From NCBI RefSeq assembly GCF_000300195.1, contig NZ_AMQH01000014.1, positions 1-64,000 of the forward strand: a stretch of 64,000 bases of DNA, in the 5' to 3' direction. Of this stretch, positions 38,150 through 47,206 are shown one piece after another (the stretch's first letter is position 1; each line of letters opens with the position of its first letter). The position numbers were made by a program, and so were the translations under genes. This stretch comes from Clostridium tunisiense TJ (GTDB taxonomy: Bacteria; Bacillota; Clostridia; Clostridiales; Clostridiaceae). The notes under the pieces are model-generated. The model worked only from the letters and a program-made list of their open reading frames with translations, searched no databases and had not been told where the DNA came from.

Positions 38150-39103
38150 CTAAAATTTAAAAACATCATTCTTAATCTTTTTTAATACTGGTGGTAGTGA
38201 TTCAGCTATAGTTTTATTTTCCATGTAAGCTAACTCTTGTGGAGTATCCTTAAATAATACCTTAAATGCATATAGGTATTGATAATCTAACCCATACCTG
38301 TTTACAAAGAAGTTATTGACCTTTTTATCTCCATACTTTGGATCTCCGATTATTGGATTTCCCAGATGTTTTAAATGTGCTCTTAATTGATGGCTTCTGC
38401 CAGTTATAAGATCGATTTCAATTAATGAAAAAGTTCCGCAGCTTTGAATATTTGTTACTTCCATAGCTATTTTTTTAGAATCCTTAACTTCATTATCATA
38501 TATTTTAGATACGTTATTTTCCTCATTTTTCAATATATATGCTTCGTAAATTCCATCTTTTATACGATCTTTTACTAGAGCCATATAATGTTTCTTTATT
38601 TTTCTTTCTCTAATCATTTCATTTAAAAGCTTTAAAGAAGAAAAATTTTTCCCAAAAATAACTATTCCAGATGTATTTCTGTCTAGTCGATTACAGGGAG
38701 CTGGTGTAAAAGTTATTTCTTTTTCAGGTTCATAGTCACCTTTGTCATAAAGATAAGATAGCACATAATCAGTAAGCGTAGCCTCTCCATTTTTTTTATC
38801 ACTATGTACTAAAACACCTGGCCATTTCTCAACCATTAATATATTTTCATCTTCATAGGTAATTTTAAGTTTGTTTTCAATTCTTTCAAAATGCTTCTTT
38901 TCACTATTACTTTGTATTTCTCTTATTTCCAAAACATCCCCTTCTACTAGAGAATATTTTTCTTTAATTTTCTTTCCATTTACTTTAACATCACCTTTTC
39001 TAAAGGCTCTATAAATAGCACTTAATGGTACATCCTTTAATAATTTCCTTACAAATTTATCGCTTCTTTGACCTGCTTCATTTATTCCTATATCTATTTT
39101 CAT
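38150..39103 (-). CDS. RluA-family pseudouridine synthase (RluC/D-like)
   Basis: 317 residues from the ATG at 39103 (GGAGG upstream; an upstream in-frame TTG overlaps that site). An N-terminal S4 RNA-binding domain (residues ~8-70) precedes the catalytic domain with NRLDRNTSGIVIFGK (catalytic Asp) and TGRSHQLRAHL. It isomerises specific uridines in RNA, most often 23S rRNA in this subfamily; the exact sites cannot be read from sequence. It is cotranscribed with flanking genes. Confidence 0.92.
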   Translation of the reverse strand: MKIDIGINEAGQRSDKFVRKLLKDVPLSAIYRAFRKGDVKVNGKKIKEKYSLVEGDVLEIREIQSNSEKKHFERIENKLKITYEDENILMVEKWPGVLVHSDKKNGEATLTDYVLSYLYDKGDYEPEKEITFTPAPCNRLDRNTSGIVIFGKNFSSLKLLNEMIRERKIKKHYMALVKDRIKDGIYEAYILKNEENNVSKIYDNEVKDSKKIAMEVTNIQSCGTFSLIEIDLITGRSHQLRAHLKHLGNPIIGDPKYGDKKVNNFFVNRYGLDYQYLYAFKVLFKDTPQELAYMENKTIAESLPPVLKKIKNDVFKF

Positions 39104-39131
39104 TTCTTCCTCCAAATTACTAAATGTTGCT

Positions 39132-40313
39132 TTAGTTATTATTTAAAAACTCAAAAGCTGCAGCACAATGTAATGCTACACCAATTGGAATACACTCTTC
39201 GTCAATATCAAACAAACTACTGTGTGCAGGATATATAATTCCTTTTTCCTTATTTCCACATCCCAACCAGTAAAACATAGCTGGTCTTTCAAGAGAAAAA
39301 TATGCAAAGCTTTCAACTCCCATAGTTGGCTCTTTTACTATGTTTACATTTTTATCACTTAAAACATCAGTAGTTACCCTTTGAAAAAATTTATACATTT
39401 CATTATTATTATAAAGACAAGGATAACTTTCCTGAATTTCTATTTCACAGGTTCCTCGAAAAGCCTTAACTACTGATTCAACTATTTCTTTCAACCTTGA
39501 TTTAAAATATTCCCTATCTTCTAGTTTCATAGTTCTAATAATTCCGCTAATGGTTACCTCTTCTGGTATTATATTTTGAGCAGTGCCTCCATTAAATGTA
39601 CCAACTGTAACCACTGCTGGTGATGTGGGGCTAACTTCTCTGCTTACTAAAGTTTGTATAGCAACTATTACATTGCTTCCTATAATTATTGGGTCTACTG
39701 CCTTATGGGGACTAGCACCATGAGCACCTTTTCCATAAATGGTTATTTTAAAAGGATTAGAAGCCGCATATACTACATCATTTTTTATACCAATGGCACC
39801 AACTGGCAACCCTTCATCCACGTGACATCCGATTATAGCATCAACATGGGGATTTTCAAGGACACCTTGTTCGATCATTAATCTAGCTCCACCAACAGTT
39901 TCTTCTGCTGGCTCAAAAAACAACTTAATATTTCCTTTAAGTTCCTTTTTCATAGCGTTCATTATTTTAGCAGTTCCAAGGAGCATGGTAGTATGGGCAT
40001 CATGTCCACAAGCATGCATTTTACCCATGTCTTTGGAAGAATATGAAGCGTTCTTTTTGTCTAATAGGGGCAATGCATCCATATCTCCTCTTATAGCAAT
40101 AGTTTTACCATTACCAGTTTTTCCTCCTCGTATAATAGCTTCAATTCCAGTTTCAGCAACGATTCTATATTCTATTTCTTCTCTTTCCAAAAAATCTCTA
40201 ACCTTTTGTGAAGTTCTATGTAATTCAAATCCTAGCTCAGGATTTCTGTGAAAATCTCTTCTAATTTGAATTAACTCATCCTTTATTTCATTAGCTTTAA
40301 CTAAAAAATCCAT
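39132..40313 (-). CDS. M20-family amidohydrolase (hippurate/N-acyl amino acid type)
   Basis: About 393 residues from the ATG at 40313 (GGGGGTA upstream). Metal-site blocks: RGDMDALPL, HACGHDAHTTMLLG, EPAEETVGG, and a dimerisation domain with KGAHGASPHKAVDP. Family members remove acyl groups from amino acids, including N-acetyl-diaminopimelate and hippurate. The substrate is not determined. First gene of a probable amidohydrolase-rluA-flippase transcript. Confidence 0.9.
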   Translation of the reverse strand: MDFLVKANEIKDELIQIRRDFHRNPELGFELHRTSQKVRDFLEREEIEYRIVAETGIEAIIRGGKTGNGKTIAIRGDMDALPLLDKKNASYSSKDMGKMHACGHDAHTTMLLGTAKIMNAMKKELKGNIKLFFEPAEETVGGARLMIEQGVLENPHVDAIIGCHVDEGLPVGAIGIKNDVVYAASNPFKITIYGKGAHGASPHKAVDPIIIGSNVIVAIQTLVSREVSPTSPAVVTVGTFNGGTAQNIIPEEVTISGIIRTMKLEDREYFKSRLKEIVESVVKAFRGTCEIEIQESYPCLYNNNEMYKFFQRVTTDVLSDKNVNIVKEPTMGVESFAYFSLERPAMFYWLGCGNKEKGIIYPAHSSLFDIDEECIPIGVALHCAAAFEFLNNN

Positions 40314-40328
40314 AGTTAATACCCCCAT

Positions 40329-40599
40329 AAAAAAATAATAGACATCTATATGTCTATTATAGTCTTAATTTGGAATTCTTATTATTAACACTCCAAAAAC
40401 ATTATTTAAATTATATACCATAAATAAACATTATTCAACAATAAAGGTCACTAAAACATTGAATTAACCTAAAAGAAATTAGTTCTTCTAAGCTTATTTT
40501 GTAAATAAGCTAATAAATTGCAATATTAAAGTTTAATATTTACAGTTATAAGTCAAACATAAAATTCCATATGAATCTTTAAAATACTTATTAAAGGTA
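40329..40599. other. Intergenic, divergent promoter region
   Basis: Must contain the promoter of the amidohydrolase unit (leftward). No coding frame is seen. AATTAGTTCTTCTAAGCTTATTTT and similar stretches show no clear operator. Confidence 0.5.
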
Positions 40600-40740
40600 T
40601 ATAATATTAGTATAGAATGCAATAAAGAAACAAAATATAAAATTCTATTTTGCATTCTCTTTTGCATAAGTTGCTCCGCAAGCACTTGAAATGCAAAGCA
40701 GTATTGCAACTTATATAGAACAATATATTCTAAATGAAAG
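40600..40740 (+). promoter_or_regulatory. Promoter and two-stem structured leader of thioredoxin-like gene
   Basis: A TATAAT lies at 40600-40605. Immediately after it come two helices: AGAATGCAA/TTGCATTCT (40614-40622 with 40650-40658) and ATAAGTTGC/GCAACTTAT (40666-40674 with 40706-40714), with smaller inner hairpins. The leader of about 130 nt ends at the ribosome site AAGGTGGA. It resembles no riboswitch I can name. Confidence 0.5.
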
Positions 40741-40751
40741 GTGGAAGATTA

Positions 40752-41012
40752 ATGAAAAATATTACTATGTTTATAACTGACTGGTGTCCTCACTGCAAAA
40801 GAGCACTTACTTGGATAGAGGAAGTTAAAGCCGAAAATCCAAAGTATAAGGATATTAAAGTGGAAGTTATTGATGAGGAAAAACATCCTGAAGTTTCTAA
40901 AGAATATGACTACTATTATGTTCCAACCTACTATGTTGAAAAAAATAAAATCTATGAAGGCGGCACTACAAAAGATATAGTGCGTATGGCTTTTGAAGAA
41001 GCTTCAAAATAA
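40752..41012 (+). CDS. Thioredoxin/glutaredoxin-like protein (CPHC)
   Basis: 86 residues from the ATG at 40752 (AAGGTGG nine to ten bases upstream). One thioredoxin fold with the redox motif WCPHC near the N-terminus and a cis-proline region VPTYYV. It likely reduces disulfides or serves as a small electron carrier; the partner reductase is not in the window. The long structured leader suggests regulation. Confidence 0.88.
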   Translation: MKNITMFITDWCPHCKRALTWIEEVKAENPKYKDIKVEVIDEEKHPEVSKEYDYYYVPTYYVEKNKIYEGGTTKDIVRMAFEEASK

Positions 41013-41068
41013 AACTCTACCAAAAGCTGCTTTTTAGCTCTACTTAATATGTTTGGAATTTACCACCT

Positions 41069-41099
41069 AATAAAACCTATGCACCTCATAGGTTTTATT
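41069..41099 (+). terminator. Terminator after the thioredoxin-like gene
   Basis: AATAAAACCTATG pairs with CATAGGTTTTATT around CACCT, followed by ATTTTT. Confidence 0.9.
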
Positions 41100-41184
41100 A
41101 TTTTTAACGTTTTTCATTTATTTTTCTACATAACAAATAAATTATTGGTTACTCTAAAAACAATATGTAACTGGAGGAATCTAA

Positions 41185-41757
41185 ATGAAATACAAAATAA
41201 AATTAATTAATTTTATGACAGTAATTTTTATAGCTACTCAAGTCATCATTGGGTTTGGACTATTTAAACAGAATGAAATGGATTATTTATATGAAATAGT
41301 TGCTATTATTGTATTATTATTATTAGGAACTTTTTTAGAAATAAAATATGATTTTTACATAAATAACTATATTAGATTAATTATTATGCTAACCTTAATT
41401 CTCCATACCTCTGTAGGAGATTACCTTAAGCTTTACACTATATCAGTTATATTTGATAAATTTCTTCATGTTTTGGGAACTTATGCTTTTACCCTTCTTA
41501 TTTACTCAATTTTTGTAAAGCTTACTAAAACCAAAGGACCTCTGCGAATTTATGATTTTGTTTTTATTGTGGTTTTAGGCATGGCTTTAGGACAATGCTT
41601 TGAACTTTTAGAGTTTTCAATTGATATTTTCTTAAAACCTTCAAACCCAGCACAGGAATCCTTGATTGACACAGATATAGATTTGATTGCAAATACTGTT
41701 GGAGCTTTTCTTGCAGCCATACACTTTAAACTTAGAAAATTTAAGACATATAATTAA
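41185..41757 (+). CDS. DUF2238/YjdF-type membrane protein
   Basis: 190 residues with about six membrane helices. Conserved polar residues occur within helices: FDKFLHVLGTYAF, GQCFELLEFSID and DTDIDLIANTVGA, the pattern I associate with the DUF2238 family (PF09997). Acidic and His residues inside the membrane suggest metal or proton handling, but the function is unknown. Good ribosome site (GGAGG). Confidence 0.75.
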   Translation: MKYKIKLINFMTVIFIATQVIIGFGLFKQNEMDYLYEIVAIIVLLLLGTFLEIKYDFYINNYIRLIIMLTLILHTSVGDYLKLYTISVIFDKFLHVLGTYAFTLLIYSIFVKLTKTKGPLRIYDFVFIVVLGMALGQCFELLEFSIDIFLKPSNPAQESLIDTDIDLIANTVGAFLAAIHFKLRKFKTYN

Positions 41758-41759
41758 AA

Positions 41760-41784
41760 GCTACCAGTAATTTTCTCTGGTAGC
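41760..41784. terminator. Bidirectional terminator
   Basis: GCTACCAG (41760-41767) pairs with CTGGTAGC (41777-41784) between convergent genes. Confidence 0.8.
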
Positions 41785-41800
41785 CTTCAATTATATATTC

Positions 41801-43180
41801 CTAAGCACTAATTTTAATTGGTTCTTTATCATCTATAATGCTTTTAATCCATTTTTTAGATCGTAGCCTTGCCCACTCAAATATTACTTTTATCAATTCT
41901 TCCATACAAATTATTAAATAAACAGCTGGAAGAGATAAATTAAAGTACACTGCTCCAATAAATCCAACAGGAATAGAGAAGCACCAGATAGTACCAAGCT
42001 GAACAAGCATGGAATAAGTGGTATCTCCACCACCTCTAAATATACCTACGATCATAAGTACATTAAAAAATCTTAAAGGTGCAAAAAAAGCCATAGTTCT
42101 CAGTACAGTCACTGTTAGTTTTATTGTATCCTCACTAATCTTGAAAGCTCCAGTTACTACTGGTGCAGAAATCCATAAAGCTGCTCCAATTACTACTCCA
42201 ATCATAGGAGCAAGCACACCAAGTTTTCCTGCGTAATTAATAGCAACCTCTTCTTCACCTGCTCCAATTTTATTACCTACCATTATACTTGCTGCAACAG
42301 CAAGACCTATACATAATACCATGAACATGTTATTTATCGTAGTAGCAATTTGCATACTCGCAACTTCCTTAATTCCAATTCTTGCATAGATTACTGAATA
42401 AGTAGTCATACCTAAAGCCCAAACTAATTCATTTAAAATAACTGAATAAGAGGTTTTAAAATAATTCTTAATAAATTCCAGATTAAAGTTTAAAAATTCC
42501 CTAAGTTTTCCTCTAATAACACTTTGAGGACTATATGCATAAACTAAAACTATAGCTGTTTCAACCAATCTAGCTATACTAGTAGCTAAAGCTGCTCCAG
42601 CAACTCCCATTACAGGTGCGCCAAAGTTTCCAAATATAAATATCCAATTTAAAAAAGCATTTGTTAATACTCCAATTAAACTTGCAAACATAGGTGGTTT
42701 TGCAATGCCTGTACATCTTAAAGCAGTTGAAAAACCTTGAGTTATGTTAGTAAGCATAAAGGTTATTGATATAATTCTTAAGTATTGAACTCCTAAGTCA
42801 ATTATTATAACTTCATTGGTAAATACTCTCATAATAGATTGGGGTATAAATAGCGCAATTAATGTAAATATAACTGAAGCAATAGTTCCTAAAACTAAAT
42901 CCAAGCCAAGTACTTTTTTAATACTGGATTTGTCTTTTCGTCCCCAATATTGAGCCATAAATATACTGGCTCCAGCATTTATCCCAGATAAGCAAAGCAT
43001 GAAAATGAAAAAATACTGATTAACAAGTCCAACTGCTGCTATTTCATTTTCTCCTAATCTTCCTATCATTACATTATCCACCATGTTTAATGAGGAACTA
43101 ATTAAATTTTGAAGTGTTATTGGAATAACCAATGTAAGAATAGTTGTAAAAAACTCTTTGTCTTTAAAAAGCCTTTTCAT
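41801..43180 (-). CDS. MATE-family efflux transporter
   Basis: 459 residues, about 12 membrane helices in two related halves, no obvious truncation. The N-terminus LVIPITLQNLISSSLNMVDNVMIGRLGE is typical of NorM/DinF-type exporters, which use Na+ or H+ to expel drugs or metabolites. It has an AAGGAGGGG ribosome site and a complex upstream region: consensus promoter, palindrome and intrinsic terminator before the start codon. Confidence 0.92.
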   Translation of the reverse strand: MKRLFKDKEFFTTILTLVIPITLQNLISSSLNMVDNVMIGRLGENEIAAVGLVNQYFFIFMLCLSGINAGASIFMAQYWGRKDKSSIKKVLGLDLVLGTIASVIFTLIALFIPQSIMRVFTNEVIIIDLGVQYLRIISITFMLTNITQGFSTALRCTGIAKPPMFASLIGVLTNAFLNWIFIFGNFGAPVMGVAGAALATSIARLVETAIVLVYAYSPQSVIRGKLREFLNFNLEFIKNYFKTSYSVILNELVWALGMTTYSVIYARIGIKEVASMQIATTINNMFMVLCIGLAVAASIMVGNKIGAGEEEVAINYAGKLGVLAPMIGVVIGAALWISAPVVTGAFKISEDTIKLTVTVLRTMAFFAPLRFFNVLMIVGIFRGGGDTTYSMLVQLGTIWCFSIPVGFIGAVYFNLSLPAVYLIICMEELIKVIFEWARLRSKKWIKSIIDDKEPIKISA

Positions 43181-43220
43181 ACTACCCCTCCTTTTCCTAT
43201 GTTATTGTACATAAAAAAAT

Positions 43221-43254
43221 AAAGCAAATGGGTGATAAGCCGCCCATCTGCTTT
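43221..43254 (-). terminator. Intrinsic terminator inside the MATE gene leader
   Basis: In the minus-strand RNA, AAAGCAGATGGG pairs with CCCATTTGCTTT (12 bp including a G-U pair that would be an A-C mismatch on the other strand) and is followed by ATTTTTTTAT. It lies 40 bases before the MATE start codon and downstream of its promoter, so transcription must read through it. Confidence 0.8.
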
Positions 43255-43273
43255 AAGTTCTATAAATCATATA

Positions 43274-43289
43274 AAGTTATCGATAACTT
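43274..43289 (-). promoter_or_regulatory. 16-bp perfect palindrome after the MATE promoter
   Basis: AAGTTATCGATAACTT, a few bases downstream of the predicted transcription start, where a repressor would block elongation. Confidence 0.6.
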
Positions 43290-43299
43290 GTACTAATAA

Positions 43300-43328
43300 A
43301 TTATAACCCAAAAAACTGTAGTAATCAA
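43300..43328 (-). promoter_or_regulatory. Consensus promoter of the MATE gene
   Basis: TTGATT (43323-43328), 17 bp, TATAAT (43300-43305) on the minus strand. The -35 box is part of a 10-bp sequence GTAATCAAAG (43321-43330) repeated in inverted form at 43413-43422. Confidence 0.7.
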
Positions 43329-43525
43329 AGGTATAAACTTACAATTTAATGAATAGTTTTTTAATTTTTAAGTAGATCTTACTTACTTGAATAAATTTAA
43401 ATCTTCACTTAGCTTTGATTACAACATTTGCTATTAAAGAAAGTAACCTTACTATAAAAACTTAGAAGTTAAATATATCCAATATACTTAACTAGAATCA
43501 AAATTTATATTATTCTAGAAAAAAC

Positions 43526-43559
43526 TTATCTCCCCCAAACCTAAGTTTGAGGGAGATAA
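43526..43559 (-). terminator. Terminator after the M20 hydrolase gene
   Basis: TTATCTCCCCCAAAC (43526-43540) pairs with GTTTGAGGGAGATAA (43545-43559), one wobble pair, then GTTTTTTC in the minus direction. Confidence 0.9.
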
Positions 43560-43563
43560 AATA

Positions 43564-44736
43564 TTATACTAAACTCATTTTAGCCTTTGTATCATTAAAT
43601 TCTTGCTTTACCTCAGAGAGAATACTAGGATTATCAATTAAATCAAAAGCAGTTCCAGCAACTATTTTAGCTGCATTTATTACTGCATCGTGTCCCCTTT
43701 GAGTTTTTCCATCATCTAAAAACTCTTGTGAGTGGGATGAAGCATTTTCATCTACGAAAGATATTCTTATACATGACCCTGGTATAATGTACATAACATT
43801 ACCAAAATCTGAAGATCCAGTTTTTTCTCTTGCAGGCTTAATATTAGGTGCATTTATTAACTTTGCATTATTCATAACTACATCATTTAAGCAGTAAACT
43901 GGTACCTTACTATCCAAATCTTTCTCTCTTATAATCTCATAGGTGGTTCCAGTCATAAGTGCAGCACCCTTAACAATATCTTCAAATCGTTCTACTACTG
44001 ACTTTAAATAGGAAGAATTATAAGATCTCAAGCTAAAAGAACCAGATGCTATTTTAGGTACTACATTATTTGGCCCACCTGCATCAACAACTGTATAATG
44101 CATTTTTGTATCTTCTTGAACGTGTTCTCTTAAAAATTCAACTGCTTGGAAGGTTAACAACAGGGCATCCAACGCACTTCTTCCCTGCTCTGGTTTTAAG
44201 GCTGCATGGGCACTCTTACCGTGGTAAATAACTTTAATACTGCTAGCTGCTAAGGATTTAATATCTACTTGAGTAGCGGGGCCACCATGCATCATAAGTG
44301 CCACATCTAGCTCTTTGATATAGCCCTCTTTTATCATCTTTATTTTACCGCCGCCACCTTCTTCTGCTGGTGTTCCATAAACTGTTAATTTATATGGCTT
44401 GTCCTTGTATAATTCTTTAATTGAAGTTGCAGCTCCAATAATTGCAGGACCCTGCATATGGTGTCCACATCCATGTCCCATAGGCAATGCATCATATTCA
44501 CATAAAAGTCCTATATTTGGTCCACCAACTCCATTTTCAAATATAGCTTTAAATGCTGTATCTAGGCTTCCAAGCCCTAGTTCAACCGTAAAGCCCTGTT
44601 CCTTTAAGTAATCTGTAAGTAATTTACTAGCTTTATATTCTTTAAAGGCAAGTTCTGGGTTATCAAAAATATAGTCAGCCATTGCTATTAAATCACTACT
44701 TCTATCATCTATATTCTTAAATAAGCTTTCTTTCAA
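43564..44736 (-). CDS. M20-family amidohydrolase (AbgB-like)
   Basis: About 390 residues. The start is probably the TTG at 44736, preceded by AAGGGAGAG; an ATG 27 bases upstream lacks a ribosome site. Blocks CEYDALPMGHGCGHHMQGPA, PAEEGGGGK and a dimerisation domain (HGKSAHAALKPEQG) indicate the M20D subgroup related to p-aminobenzoyl-glutamate hydrolase. It lies directly after a YfcC-type permease on the same strand, suggesting import and then hydrolysis of an acylated or conjugated amino acid. Confidence 0.9.
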   Translation of the reverse strand: MKESLFKNIDDRSSDLIAMADYIFDNPELAFKEYKASKLLTDYLKEQGFTVELGLGSLDTAFKAIFENGVGGPNIGLLCEYDALPMGHGCGHHMQGPAIIGAATSIKELYKDKPYKLTVYGTPAEEGGGGKIKMIKEGYIKELDVALMMHGGPATQVDIKSLAASSIKVIYHGKSAHAALKPEQGRSALDALLLTFQAVEFLREHVQEDTKMHYTVVDAGGPNNVVPKIASGSFSLRSYNSSYLKSVVERFEDIVKGAALMTGTTYEIIREKDLDSKVPVYCLNDVVMNNAKLINAPNIKPAREKTGSSDFGNVMYIIPGSCIRISFVDENASSHSQEFLDDGKTQRGHDAVINAAKIVAGTAFDLIDNPSILSEVKQEFNDTKAKMSLV

Positions 44737-44749
44737 TTTTATCTCTCCC

Positions 44750-46165
44750 TTACATAGGACCATATTTTATCATTTGTGCAATTACCATTAAGGTACATCC
44801 AACAGCTACCCATATAAGGAATAATTTCCCCATAAATTTCATCCATCTATCGTATGGTATATTAGCTGCACCAAGTATTCCCATAAGCGCGGAAGATGTT
44901 GGTAGCACATAGTTTCCGAAGCCATCACCAAAGTTGAATGCAAGTACTGCTGATTGTCTAGTAAGTCCAACTAAATCTGCTAATGGCACAAATAAAGGCA
45001 TAACAGTGTTAGCTAGCCCACTTCCTGATGTTATAAATAAGTTCAATATTAGATTTGCTATGTACATTGCTGCTCCTTGTACATAAGCTGGTAAAAATCC
45101 TAAAACTTGAGCCATTCCATAAATGCATGTATCCATTATTTTACCTGCAGTTAGTATTCCTGAAACTGAACGAGCTAGACCTATAATCAACGCTGCTCCT
45201 ATCATTTTCTTTGCACCTTCTACCATACACTTTGCAATCTTACTTGGCCCAAAACCAGCACATGCACCGGCTATTATACCCATCCAGATAAACACCGCAG
45301 CAGTTTCTTCTAAATCCCAATCAAGCTTTACTCCACCATATACAATAAGACCCAGTAAGGCAAATAGTGTAACTATTACAAGCCATTTTCTTGCATCCAT
45401 TGGCTTATCAAATTCTGCAGCCTCGCTGTTATTTGATTCATTTGCTATATCTAAATCATACATATAACTGGATTCTGGATTAAGTCTAACTTTCTTTGCA
45501 TACCTAATAAGGTAAATATTAGTTACTATATAAAATACGATAAAACATATGGCTCTGTATCCTATACCTGAGTAAGGTGGTAACCCTGCTATATTTTGTG
45601 CTACTATAGTAGTATTTACATTTAATGTTCCTGTTGAAAATCCTACAGCACCACCTAAAAGTATAATTCCTGCACCAACTATAGAGTCAAATCCTAAAAC
45701 TTTCGCAAACATTACCATAACTGGTGCGAAGCCTATAAAAGTATTAACACCTTGAGTTGTACAAATCAAAGCAAATATTAATGTAACAATTGGAATGAAT
45801 ATTGTCTCTTTTGAAGATAACTTTTTTGAAACCATAGCTATAAGAGACTGTAATGCTCCACTACTTACTATTACATTAAAAGCAGCTCCTGAAAATAAAA
45901 TTACAAATATAAGACTTGCTGTCTCAATATATCCGCTTATAGCATAATTACCAAGTTTAAAAATACTAACCGGCGTATTAGCTATAAATTTAAATGATTC
46001 TGCATCAATAACTTTTTTTCCAGCTGAATTTACTATTTTGTCATATTGTCCTGCTGGAACTATCCATGTGCAAATTGCTGCTACAAATACAATAAGAGCA
46101 ATAATTACTAAGGAATGCGGCATTTTAAAGCTTTTTTTATTTTCTTTATGAACCTTTTTACTCAT
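44750..46165 (-). CDS. YfcC-family membrane transporter
   Basis: 471 residues, about 12 membrane helices, cytosolic basic N-terminus (HKENKKSFKMPHSLVI). Matches the YfcC/DcuC-like (PF03606) carriers, which include arginine/ornithine and C4-dicarboxylate transporters. With the M20 hydrolase downstream and LysR regulator upstream, the substrate is likely an amino acid conjugate or short peptide. Good ribosome site (AAAGGAG). Confidence 0.88.
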   Translation of the reverse strand: MSKKVHKENKKSFKMPHSLVIIALIVFVAAICTWIVPAGQYDKIVNSAGKKVIDAESFKFIANTPVSIFKLGNYAISGYIETASLIFVILFSGAAFNVIVSSGALQSLIAMVSKKLSSKETIFIPIVTLIFALICTTQGVNTFIGFAPVMVMFAKVLGFDSIVGAGIILLGGAVGFSTGTLNVNTTIVAQNIAGLPPYSGIGYRAICFIVFYIVTNIYLIRYAKKVRLNPESSYMYDLDIANESNNSEAAEFDKPMDARKWLVIVTLFALLGLIVYGGVKLDWDLEETAAVFIWMGIIAGACAGFGPSKIAKCMVEGAKKMIGAALIIGLARSVSGILTAGKIMDTCIYGMAQVLGFLPAYVQGAAMYIANLILNLFITSGSGLANTVMPLFVPLADLVGLTRQSAVLAFNFGDGFGNYVLPTSSALMGILGAANIPYDRWMKFMGKLFLIWVAVGCTLMVIAQMIKYGPM

Positions 46166-46198
46166 ATGAAAAACTCCTTTACAAATTTATCAAATCAC

Positions 46199-46224
46199 TT
46201 ACACGGCCGTATAACTTAGTGTAA
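46199..46224 (-). promoter_or_regulatory. Candidate LysR-type binding site
   Basis: TTACAC (46199-46204) and GTGTAA (46219-46224) form an interrupted dyad between the LysR gene and the transporter gene. LysR regulators typically bind T-N11-A dyads near their target. Confidence 0.4.
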
Positions 46225-46285
46225 TTGTAAACATTCAAAATATTTATGTAAAGGTTTTAAATATTATATTTAGTATAAGTTAAAC

Positions 46286-47206
46286 TTATACATCCCCACT
46301 AAATATGCCCTTAATTGAATTAATAATTTTATTAAAATTCTTAATTTCCATTGAAACATTGGGGTATGCAATAACTAGTTCTGAAGTTATCTCATCCTGT
46401 ATTACATTATAATATTCAACATTTTTTATGTGGGACATGTACTTTATATAGCTTACTCTATTGAATCCGATGCCAAAATTTGCTGAAACTAGTTTCATTA
46501 TAGTTTCTATATTTCTAATTTCTATAATCTTTTTAGGTATTATTTCTGCTTTTTCAAATAAAATATCACTAGCTTCTCTTAAGCTTTGTCCCTTTTGAGG
46601 CAAAATAAAAGTCTCTTCCTCTAATTCTTTAAAATCAATATATTGAAAATTTCCATCCTCTAGCCACTTAGCTTTTCTTCTTAGTTTACTAGATGAGTTA
46701 ACAGCTAAAAATAAATTATCGTTAAAAATATGTACATAATTTAAATCTTTTCTTCTTTTCATGCAACTATAAATAATCAAATCTAATTCGTAATTTGCAA
46801 CCATAGCCTCTAATACACTAGTATTAGACTCAGTAAACACTAATTCTATTTCTGGATAGGTCTCCCTAAAATGACTTGCAATTTCAGCTACTATATATGG
46901 GGATCTTCGGAGCTGTACTCCTACTCTTAATCTTCCTGTGGCACCTCTAAAAAAATTATGTAACTCGGTATTGAACTCACGTTCTAGGAAAAGCATTTCT
47001 CTAGCCTTTGCAACATATTTTTCTCCCATATAAGTTAATGTATAAAAATTGCCCTTCCTTAAAAATAATTTAGCACCCAAAGTCTTTTCCAAATTGTTAA
47101 TATATAGACTCAAGGCTGGTTGAGAAATAAATAATTTTTTTGCTGCCTTTGACATGTTACCTTCTTCAGCTAAAGTACATACATAAAGTTGTTCTTTTAA
47201 ATTCAT
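46286..47206 (-). CDS. LysR-family transcriptional regulator
   Basis: 306 residues with an N-terminal winged helix (LSLYINNLEKTLGAKLF) and a C-terminal effector-binding domain. It is oriented in the same direction as the transporter and hydrolase genes and 120 bp upstream of them, unlike the usual divergent layout. It probably activates that pair in response to the imported compound. Good ribosome site (GGAGG). Confidence 0.92.
   Translation of the reverse strand: MNLKEQLYVCTLAEEGNMSKAAKKLFISQPALSLYINNLEKTLGAKLFLRKGNFYTLTYMGEKYVAKAREMLFLEREFNTELHNFFRGATGRLRVGVQLRRSPYIVAEIASHFRETYPEIELVFTESNTSVLEAMVANYELDLIIYSCMKRRKDLNYVHIFNDNLFLAVNSSSKLRRKAKWLEDGNFQYIDFKELEEETFILPQKGQSLREASDILFEKAEIIPKKIIEIRNIETIMKLVSANFGIGFNRVSYIKYMSHIKNVEYYNVIQDEITSELVIAYPNVSMEIKNFNKIINSIKGIFSGDV

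Noticed and set aside
40600..40750. T-box or other named riboswitch before the thioredoxin-like gene
   Set aside because: No T-box GGTGG-N-ACCGCG core or other known conserved box was found.
41185..41757. yjdF-type riboswitch upstream of the DUF2238 gene
   Set aside because: The 86-bp gap after the preceding terminator is too short and unstructured.
43181..43563. Known riboswitch (purine, preQ1, guanidine) in front of the MATE gene
   Set aside because: The RNA between the predicted start and the terminator is only about 70 nt and shows none of the conserved cores I know; kept only as an unassigned attenuator.
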